DNA from: Sternotherus odoratus
Lineage: Eukaryota; Chordata; Testudines; Kinosternidae
Direction of reading: 5' to 3'
Length of the DNA: 64,000 bases
Assembly: GCA_032164245.1 (NCBI GenBank)
Contig: JAVMKO010000003.1
Span: 65,728,390-65,792,389 of the forward strand
The position numbers were made by a program, and so were the translations under genes. The notes below the pieces were generated by a model. That model did not search any database. It worked only from the letters and a program-made list of their open reading frames with translations, and had not been told where the DNA came from. Shown here in pieces: positions 62,201-64,000 of this stretch (its first letter is position 1; every line of letters starts with the position of its first letter).

Positions 62201-62906
62201 TAATGTAAATGTGGCAGAAACTGACCCTTAAGACTGTCAGGGCACCTGACTCCCACTGACTTAAATAGGAGTTCTATAACAAAGTGCTGGCAGTATAGAG
62301 CCATAACAGTGTACAAGCATCAATTTTTTGAATAACATTGTCCAACTTAATGGAAGACCTCCTTTCATACATTTAAAGACTACAGAAAGCGGTTTACTTC
62401 CTTATATAAACCTATAATTTCTCTTTAGCAGATCCTCATGTTATAAAGAAACTTTTGAAAACGTTACTGACACTGAAAATGTTTTTGAAATGTTTATAAG
62501 AGACAACTAAAAAGATGTACATTTTTTTTGGTTGCACCTCATGCGCTCTCTATTCTGTTATCTACTGGTAACTCTCTCTATATACTTACTAAAATTGGCA
62601 AGCTGTCTAAAACGAAGTTCTAACATCAATTCTAAATTAGCAAAGCCTCTCTGGGTAACCCATCTATCCTAGAACTCTTATTCCTAAAATTTTACATTTT
62701 AAGAACTGACAAGCTCCTTCAGCCAAAATAGAAAAATGCATTTTGCATACAATGAGAAATGAGTCTGACTCAACAGGACTGAGGTACTATACAGGTTGTG
62801 GCAAAACAGCTACAGTAAAAATTATATCACTTAATAATTATTACCTTGTGGCCCATCTGGGTTGCCAAATTCTTCCCAATTTTTTCGAGATTCTTCATCA
62901 GTTAAA
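20068..62906 (-). CDS. SEC63: SEC63, ER translocon J-domain protein (3' 17 exons, 5' end outside window)
   Basis: SEC63 is a membrane protein of the endoplasmic reticulum that works with SEC61 and SEC62 in post-translational protein import; its lumenal J domain recruits BiP. Seventeen minus-strand exons join at 62906-62845, 61339-61281, 60073-60023, 57577-57469, 52009-51915, 49964-49832, 44558-44466, 43294-43140, 42524-42377, 40576-40494, 36465-36406, 36153-35995, 29734-29579, 28550-28449, 21373-21275, 20917-20813 and 20211-20068. Together they give 1813 nt: one phase nucleotide, 603 codons and TAA. All introns are GT-AG. Visible in order: the last J-domain helix, membrane span 3 (residues ~32-55 here), the Sec63/Brl region, a lysine-rich segment, an acidic/serine segment, the second Sec63 (beta-sandwich) part, and an acidic tail ending in DDD. 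With human SEC63 at 760 residues, about 157 N-terminal residues (two membrane spans, most of the J domain with HPD) lie to the right of the window. No stop or frameshift is seen, so the gene looks functional. Confidence 0.97.
20231..20260. repeat. (GA)n/(CT)n microsatellite upstream of the last SEC63 exon
   Basis: A GA tract on the plus strand, continuing as imperfect GAAA/GA to about 20270. On the SEC63 strand it is a long CT tract 20-50 nt before the exon 21 acceptor, placed like a polypyrimidine tract. Confidence 0.9.
20813..20917 (-). CDS. SEC63: SEC63 exon 20: beta-sandwich
   Basis: Thirty-five codons, phase 0: [20 protein letters not shown] to GLDQVKPLK. The [19 protein letters not shown] strand-turn-strand closes the C-terminal beta-sandwich that contacts the SEC61 channel in known structures. 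The donor is GTGATA. Confidence 0.96.
21275..21373 (-). CDS. SEC63: SEC63 exon 19: beta-sandwich
   Basis: Thirty-three codons, phase 0: [19 protein letters not shown] to CTLKDREE. The [10 protein letters not shown] strand is highly characteristic of SEC63. The acceptor follows a poly-T tract. Confidence 0.96.
21536..21785 (+). mobile_element. Harbinger-like MITE, diverged
   Basis: Starts with 'gccatgtctacacttaaaaa' and passes through 'agatctaattacattgctcag' and a Cys-free GC-poor middle that parallels the common turtle MITE with a TGTCTACAC terminus. The right end is decayed. It lies in SEC63 intron 18. Confidence 0.55.
22909..23296 (-). mobile_element. CR1 LINE 3' fragment
   Basis: Carries the CR1 3' end (tandem ATTCTATG units on minus, at 22909-22926). 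Upstream of it is the end of ORF2: the frame at 23280-23056 has [20 protein letters not shown] and then [20 protein letters not shown], the usual CR1 reverse transcriptase C-terminus. It is 5'-truncated, as most CR1 copies are. Confidence 0.93.
23570..23712. repeat. Head-to-head tRNA-like units
   Basis: On plus, a unit 'agccagtgattagagagctc' runs to 'aggttcaaatcccc' (box B-like, near 23615-23630). On minus, 'atagctcagtggttagggta' runs to 'acccaagttcaagtcc'. The two face each other and are similar to each other, so the locus is an inverted repeat of a tRNA-derived SINE head. Confidence 0.7.
23720..28448. other. SEC63 intron 18, unassigned part
   Basis: Sequence between the tRNA-like units and exon 18. 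Several short open frames occur but show no domain. The region 26,500-26,720 has the look of a decayed retroelement end (TATAAAGGG-like box then an AATAAA on plus), without proof. Confidence 0.4.
28449..28550 (-). CDS. SEC63: SEC63 exon 18: return to Sec63 fold
   Basis: Thirty-four codons, phase 0: [20 protein letters not shown] to YSLYFPE. A charged helix leads into the beta strand [11 protein letters not shown] of the second Sec63 part. The following intron of about 7 kb is the longest within the window. Confidence 0.95.
29579..29734 (-). CDS. SEC63: SEC63 exon 17: acidic, serine-rich insert
   Basis: Fifty-two codons, phase 0: [21 protein letters not shown] to KQNKDDEA. Many SD/SE/DSD motifs fit casein kinase 2 sites, and CK2 phosphorylation of mammalian SEC63 is known; phosphorylation here is inferred. 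The donor is GTAAGT. Confidence 0.95.
30125..30560 (+). mobile_element. Possible LTR of an LTR retrotransposon
   Basis: Starts near 'tatggagcggctaacccttt', has 'ctacccacaatgggtgtaagg', a TATA-like 'ctgataaaaggc' at about 30286-30297 and a following 'gagaagagctcccac' region, an order I associate with turtle LTRs. Neither end nor target duplication could be fixed. Confidence 0.4.
30758..30881. mobile_element. Short hAT MITE with 8-bp target duplication
   Basis: 124 bp with inverted ends (cagggtgacc ... ggtcacccta), flanked by TTTGAAAG at 30750-30757 and 30882-30889. The exact 8-bp duplication supports hAT. Lies in SEC63 intron 16. Confidence 0.85.
31845..32030 (+). repeat. Tandem ~50-bp units inside the Helitron
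   Basis: Units containing 'aacggaaccccggagatccc' and 'cagttctctgcccctcccac' repeat about three times with decay. The same unit in complement form is present in the second Helitron (61640-61820). Confidence 0.8.
32040..33240. repeat. Strand-switching GC-rich minisatellite
   Basis: About 1.2 kb of units of the type 'gaccaaacccgacacccc' + 'cacctcaccccc'. The G-rich strand is on plus at 32040-32178, the C-rich strand at 32180-32905, then G-rich again at 32955-33240, with a unique 50-bp spacer near 32905-32955 (containing 'tgcactgtgtagcacacag'). Confidence 0.9.
35021..35325. mobile_element. hAT-Charlie-like element inserted in CR1
   Basis: 305 bp starting 'caggggtgggcaaac' and ending 'ggctcccacccctg', flanked by an exact 8-bp duplication CTTTAGTC (35013-35020, 35326-35333). 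Removing it restores the CR1 3' UTR. Confidence 0.93.
35415..35942. mobile_element. GC-rich hAT element inserted in CR1
   Basis: 528 bp starting 'cagtggttctcaaac' and ending near 'ctttgagaactaatg'. Flanks TACTAGGT (35407-35414) and GACTAGGT (35943-35950) are an 8-bp duplication with one mismatch. Related ends occur in the element at 60656-60867. The GC-rich middle creates several long but meaningless open frames on both strands. Confidence 0.88.
35995..36153 (-). CDS. SEC63: SEC63 exon 16: lysine-rich insert
   Basis: Fifty-three codons, phase 0 on both sides, from [19 protein letters not shown] to [10 protein letters not shown]. The run [12 protein letters not shown] is strongly basic and presumably disordered. 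Metazoan SEC63 has such a charged insertion between beta strands. The donor is GTATTT, and a CR1 retrotransposon in antisense orientation ends about 5-15 bp into the intron. Confidence 0.95.
36406..36465 (-). CDS. SEC63: SEC63 exon 15: cytosolic linker
   Basis: A phase-0, 60-nt exon of 20 codons: [20 protein letters not shown]. It is acidic and probably flexible, separating the first beta strand from the lysine-rich insert encoded by exon 16. It could be skipped without a frameshift. Confidence 0.94.
36855..37150 (-). repeat. GC-rich interspersed repeat, unclassified
   Basis: GC-rich island in an AT-rich intron with partly self-complementary content around 'ctcttggtcaggaaccacag' and matching pieces at its two ends ('aagtggcaacatgtctctgc' against 'agctgggacatgtcgccact'), suggesting a MITE. 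No target duplication found. Confidence 0.45.
37200..38270. other. SEC63 intron 14 part, nothing recognised
   Basis: AT-rich with no repeat or coding signal that I could support. Confidence 0.5.
38290..38440 (+). repeat. MIR-like remnant
   Basis: Contains 'acaaaacccctatgaggtga' followed by 'tttatccccatcttatagatg', the conserved block order of MIR-type SINEs, before it fades. Confidence 0.5.
38835..39170 (+). repeat. Interspersed repeat related to the 10.6-kb palindrome
   Basis: Shares 'gctcgaaagcttgtctctctc', 'caacagaagttgatctaataaaagatatgacct'-type sequence and a 'atcctgggaccaacatag' end with the repeat at 10,584-10,760. The class is unclear (a LINE or SINE tail). Confidence 0.6.
39561..39645. 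repeat. Perfect 25-bp inverted repeat
   Basis: 39561-39585 is exactly complementary to 39621-39645, with a 35-bp spacer; a third partial copy follows at 39662-39676. The right flank 'ttttaagtgtagaccaagcc' looks like the end of a MITE. Confidence 0.9.
39700..40493. other. SEC63 intron 14 part, nothing recognised
   Basis: No repeat or coding signal supported. Confidence 0.5.
40494..40576 (-). CDS. SEC63: SEC63 exon 14: start of first beta-sandwich
   Basis: Two nucleotides finish Val; 27 codons follow ([19 protein letters not shown]... QTMA). The [11 protein letters not shown] loop followed by an alternating hydrophobic strand is the first strand of the fibronectin III-like part of the Sec63 domain. 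Confidence 0.95.
40577..42376. other. SEC63 intron 13, nothing recognised
   Basis: AT-rich intron of 1.8 kb with no supported repeat or conserved exon-like segment. Confidence 0.55.
42377..42524 (-). CDS. SEC63: SEC63 exon 13: helix-hairpin-helix part of Sec63 domain
   Basis: Forty-nine codons plus one nucleotide: [16 protein letters not shown] to [13 protein letters not shown]. The [12 protein letters not shown] stretch resembles the helix-hairpin-helix-like segment of the Brl fold. The acceptor CCAAG at 42525 keeps the frame from exon 12; the pyrimidine tract before it is mixed with A residues. Confidence 0.93.
43140..43294 (-). CDS. SEC63: SEC63 exon 12: helical Sec63 domain
   Basis: Two nucleotides finish Glu; 51 codons follow ([20 protein letters not shown] to VSNHKK). 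The phase with exon 11 fixes the acceptor at 43295-43296 among several nearby AGs. The donor GTATAA is weaker than the others in the gene. A Cys (QQCKS) stands where I recall Phe in mammals. Confidence 0.93.
44030..44333. mobile_element. Palindromic MITE in SEC63 intron 11
   Basis: The two ends are inverted copies for over 60 bp: the left arm 'cagagtaatctgctgatggg' + 'ctgcaagacc' + 'gtttgtttacactgac' mirrors the right arm 'gtcaatgtaaacaaatgtcttgc' onward. The inner parts are also complementary ('cccagtggcc' against 'gccactggg'). No target duplication could be identified. hAT-like by its ends. Confidence 0.75.
44466..44558 (-). CDS. SEC63: SEC63 exon 11: helical Sec63 domain
   Basis: Two nucleotides finish Asp; 30 codons follow ([20 protein letters not shown]... 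to ARSRE) plus one base of Glu. The helical content fits the Brl bundle. Reading without splicing runs on into intron 11 as a long open frame (down to about 43,927), which is read-through and not a separate gene. Confidence 0.95.
45160..46580 (-). pseudogene. DIRS reverse transcriptase / RNase H pseudogene
   Basis: The palm block near 46,550-46,490 reads [17 protein letters not shown], where ALDLQDAYFH is usual, so the first catalytic Asp is lost. The YLDD-type motif near 46,380-46,363 is YRDN. The RNase H region at 45685-45464 reads [34 protein letters not shown]. The tail at 45370-45160 reads [23 protein letters not shown]. Clearly inactive. Confidence 0.82.
46590..47880 (-). pseudogene. 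DIRS Gag pseudogene
   Basis: Frames on minus show a broken zinc-finger-like start ([12 protein letters not shown] near 47,840), the block [20 protein letters not shown] (near 47,700) and the C-terminal block [20 protein letters not shown] (near 46,640). This last block is the domain type shared by DIRS Gag and LAP2-alpha. Stops and frameshifts separate the blocks. Confidence 0.7.
48960..49500 (+). mobile_element. Possible LTR-like element
   Basis: Contains 'ccatcctctggggagccttg' and 'ttctttctgatccagcacatgg' blocks and ends with 'aagaataaaggtgcttgctt' and 'gtggtaatgtgtaactgc', consistent with an LTR that carries a poly(A) signal near its end. Boundaries not found. Confidence 0.4.
49832..49964 (-). 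CDS. SEC63: SEC63 exon 10: helical Sec63 domain
   Basis: Forty-four codons plus one nucleotide; begins [19 protein letters not shown] and continues to KIPETLEE. This is the alpha-helical part of the Sec63/Brl fold, shared with Brr2-type helicases. Ends with the first base of the Asp codon finished in exon 11. Confidence 0.95.
50457..50479. repeat. (TA)n microsatellite
   Basis: Uninterrupted TA dinucleotides in SEC63 intron 9. Confidence 0.95.
50931..51655 (+). mobile_element. Solo LTR with 5-bp target duplication
   Basis: 725 bp beginning TGTGGC and ending ATTACA (TG...CA), flanked by GATCT at 50926-50930 and 51656-51660. It holds a TATA-like 'gatataagga' near 51097. No internal retroviral or Gypsy genes are present, so it is a recombined solo LTR. 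Gypsy or ERV is not resolved. Confidence 0.88.
51915..52009 (-). CDS. SEC63: SEC63 exon 9: Sec63 domain
   Basis: Two nucleotides complete Arg and 31 codons follow ([16 protein letters not shown]...). The FDPQYN and SRPTDN stretches are characteristic of vertebrate SEC63. The downstream intron (towards exon 10) carries a solo LTR. The donor is GTTAGT. Confidence 0.95.
52030..55110. other. SEC63 intron 8 part, no gene seen
   Basis: Moderately GC-rich patches (52,560-52,900 and 54,600-54,850) resemble old repeats, but no class could be supported. Short open frames have no domain. Confidence 0.45.
55121..55210 (+). repeat. Turtle interspersed repeat with 'ggtagccgtg' start
   Basis: The sequence 'catcagaggggtagccgtgc' followed by 'tagtctggatctgcaaaag' and 'agcaccttatagactaacag' is a pattern I recall as abundant in turtles, but I cannot assign its class. 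The copy is cut after about 90 bp. Confidence 0.6.
55220..56400. other. SEC63 intron 8 part, no gene seen
   Basis: No supported repeat or coding signal. Confidence 0.5.
56405..56785 (+). repeat. GC-rich MITE-like repeat
   Basis: Starts 'ttggtctcaaacaggtgacc' and ends 'agtttaagaccccctactct', a partly inverted pair of ends ('ggtctcaaac' against 'gtttaagacc'). The middle is C-rich and then G-rich. Confidence 0.5.
57469..57577 (-). CDS. SEC63: SEC63 exon 8: start of cytosolic Sec63 domain
   Basis: Thirty-six codons from [14 protein letters not shown] to NMDLK plus one nucleotide of an Arg codon. The WWYRS stretch directly after the membrane span and the following beta/helix segment match the start of the Sec63 (Brl) homology region. 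The donor is GTAAGT. Confidence 0.95.
57600..58830. other. SEC63 intron 7 part, nothing recognised
   Basis: AT-rich without supported features. Confidence 0.5.
58840..58957 (+). repeat. Old amniote interspersed repeat tail
   Basis: Sister of the copy at 3424-3553, with 'agattgtaaactttctggga' then 'gtatagcacctagcagaatc' and 'gaggctcctaagtactaag'. Confidence 0.6.
58960..60022. other. SEC63 intron 7 part, nothing recognised
   Basis: No supported repeat or coding signal. Confidence 0.5.
60023..60073 (-). CDS. SEC63: SEC63 exon 7: membrane span 3
   Basis: A 51-nt phase-0 micro-exon encodes 17 hydrophobic residues ([17 protein letters not shown]), the core of the third transmembrane helix. The chain passes back through the ER membrane here, so the rest of the protein lies on the cytosolic side. 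The acceptor has a short T-rich tract before TTTAG; the donor is GTAAGT. Confidence 0.95.
60575..60955 (+). mobile_element. CR1 3' end split by a hAT element
   Basis: The left part 'aaggctgtggaatctgcatc' to 'tcagggaacgtctagat' and the right part 'agataatacttagtcttgcc' to 'cttccagtcctatgaatatg' are consecutive CR1 3' sequence on plus. The hAT at 60656-60867 lies between them. Confidence 0.88.
60656..60867. mobile_element. hAT MITE inside CR1
   Basis: 212 bp, 'cagtggttctcaaacg' to 'cagtttgagaacccctg'. The left flank is GTCTAGAT (60648-60655). The right flank is GTCTATCTAGAT (60868-60879), the same octamer with an extra TCTA. Confidence 0.9.
61281..61339 (-). CDS. SEC63: SEC63 exon 6: linker into membrane span 3
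   Basis: Two nucleotides complete the Ala codon and 19 codons follow ([19 protein letters not shown]). The segment connects the J domain to the third membrane span. The donor is GTGAGT and the acceptor follows a CTCCAG. Phases match exons 5 and 7 exactly. Confidence 0.95.
61605..62065 (-). mobile_element. Non-autonomous Helitron, copy 2
   Basis: On minus it starts TC (62065-62064) after A and ends CTAG (61608-61605) before T. The 3' hairpin region reads ACCTG-AGCAACGC-CGGGT with one weakened pair. The first ~220 bp (including 'aaatttggtacagt' and 'tcacctctgacgccccta') match copy 1, then come about four ~46-bp units. No coding capacity. Confidence 0.82.
61640..61825. repeat. ~46-bp tandem units in Helitron copy 2
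   Basis: Units built on 'gagagctgagcgagggcggg' and 'gccattggaggggg' repeat about four times; they are the complement of the units at 31845-32030. Confidence 0.85.
62845..62906 (-). CDS. SEC63: SEC63 exon 5: end of J domain
   Basis: The exon starts with one nucleotide finishing an Ala codon, followed by 20 codons beginning [15 protein letters not shown], and ends with the first base of the next Ala codon. This is the final helix of the J domain and the start of the linker to membrane span 3. The HPD motif that stimulates BiP must be in an upstream exon outside the window. The acceptor reads TTAG and the donor GTAATA. Confidence 0.95.
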
Positions 62907-63093
62907 CTAATTTTAAAGAAAACTTAGCAAGTTAGTAGAAAATACAGTAAGTTTCTCTGCATCATTAATAATACAGATTTTTTAAAAATGGTATCAAGCA
63001 CCATTAGAGATATTTGAGAGCTGGTTTGGTTTGATAGCCTATAAGTACCACAATGTATGATAAGGAGAAGACAGGAAACTGAATTCTAAGCTT

Positions 63094-63359
63094 AGGGCTG
63101 GTCTACAGTAGAGGGAGGGATTGACCGAAGATCTGCAACTTCAGCTGAATAACGTAGCTAAAGTCGGTGCATCTTCGGCTCACGATGGCAGCGGTCAGCA
63201 GCGGGCTCCCCCGTCAACTCCAGCTTGTGCCTCTCGGCAAGCTGGAGTTCTGGAGTTGACAGAGGCGCTGTTGGCGATCGATTTATCGCATCTTAACGAG
63301 ATACGATAAATCGACTGCCAAAAGATCAATCACTACCCGGGGTAGTGAAGACATACCCT
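63094..63359 (+). mobile_element. Harbinger-like MITE
   Basis: Starts 'agggctggtctacagtag' and ends 'gtagtgaagacatacccta', with inner inverted parts ('gatttatcgcatct' against 'agatacgataaatc'). The ends are roughly inverted and flanked by TA. Common turtle MITE type; in SEC63 intron 4. Confidence 0.75.
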
Positions 63360-63714
63360 ATATCTTCAGCTCTTCACACCTGGAAAGGCCATAGAATTCT
63401 GTAGTAGTGTCTTCGGAGACAGAGAGGGGAAAGTATAAGCTTTAAAAGCTATACATCGATGCTTGCTGGTCAAAATAAAGGTAGGTTCAACATTCAAAGC
63501 CAGAAAAGATTCATAACAATGCAAAGTAGGTATTGGTGATATTACACATACTTTAAAACAAAAGTCTTTTGAAGAAACTAGGCCACTTAAATTAATGCAG
63601 TGTGTGACATTTTATACCAAGAGCACACAGTCTGCATTTGCTGCCTAAGAGTTTCAAAGCAGAGCTCAAGTATTGGTTTGACTTGTGAAATCAGATGAGG
63701 GACCTGGCTATCTA

Positions 63715-64000
63715 AGGCTGTGGTTAGACTGGGGCTGTTTTAGCGCTAAAACCCCTCTTTAGCGCTACAATAGCCCTGCCAGTACACACTCCCAAGCCAC
63801 TTTTTCCGCTTTAACTGACCTTTTAAAGCGGTACTGGTATACCTCAAAACGAGAGGAATAAAGCTCTCAGTGCTGCTGTTGTAACGCAAGGGATGCAATG
63901 TGTACTACCCTTGCGTGATAGTGAGCCTCCAGTCTCCGGCATCCTGTCCCAGAATCCCCATTGCATCCTCTCTGGCCACCATTTAAAACTCTTCTGTCCC
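63715..64000 (+). mobile_element. Harbinger-like element, cut by the window edge
   Basis: Starts 'gctgtggttagactggggct' and continues with 'ttttagcgctaaaacc' and 'ccgctttaactgaccttttaaagcgg', then 'cccagaatccccattgcat', a type I recall from turtle DNA transposons. The right end is not visible. Confidence 0.6.

Noticed and set aside
62907..64000. SEC63 exon 4 with the HPD motif
   Set aside because: No minus-strand frame with HPD and flanking J-domain residues occurs here; the exon must lie beyond the right edge.

Overview
This is a window of nuclear vertebrate DNA, most likely from a turtle (probably Cryptodira). Two things support this. A tortoise-type tRNA-derived SINE with a CR1-like tail lies on the minus strand at 13.33-13.53 kb. 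Around it is a repeat mix of CR1, DIRS, Harbinger, hAT and Helitron elements that I associate with turtles and other archosauromorphs. Nothing looks bacterial or viral in organisation: there are no operons, and the coding sequence is split into short exons with GT-AG introns.

One protein-coding gene dominates. SEC63, which encodes the J-domain translocon protein of the ER membrane, is transcribed on the minus strand. Seventeen of its exons (exons 5-21 if the count follows the 21-exon human gene) lie between 62,906 and 20,068. Joined, they give one open frame of 603 residues plus a stop, with every phase consistent and every junction GT-AG. The first four exons, holding the first two membrane segments and most of the J domain, lie beyond the right edge. 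The 3' UTR starts at 20,067 and runs leftwards for an undetermined distance.

Layout: 1-16.9 kb is intergenic, with old MIR-like SINEs, a decayed Harbinger transposon (about 3.91-7.30 kb; transposase on plus, Myb-like protein on minus), palindromic repeats and the tortoise SINE. At 16.9-17.6 kb is the recombinase end of a DIRS retrotransposon. From 17.6 to 20.07 kb is the probable SEC63 3' UTR and downstream sequence. From 20.07 to 62.9 kb are the SEC63 exons, with introns full of transposons: CR1 (22.9 kb), a possible LTR (30.1-30.5 kb), a hAT MITE (30.76 kb), a nested CR1/Helitron/hAT/hAT stack (31.4-35.99 kb), a palindromic repeat (44.03 kb), a gag-RT-RNase H DIRS fragment (45.16-48.22 kb), a solo LTR (50.93-51.66 kb), a CR1 with a hAT inside (60.6-60.95 kb) and a second Helitron (61.6-62.07 kb). 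The right edge holds two Harbinger-like MITEs.

The most interesting structures are the two non-autonomous Helitrons, which have recognisable TC and CTAG termini, a 3' hairpin and A/T insertion. One carries a minisatellite of more than 1 kb whose strand flips twice and sits inside a CR1 that runs up to the 5' splice site of SEC63 exon 16. Class assignments for repeats rest on remembered family features and visible termini; no database search was possible.
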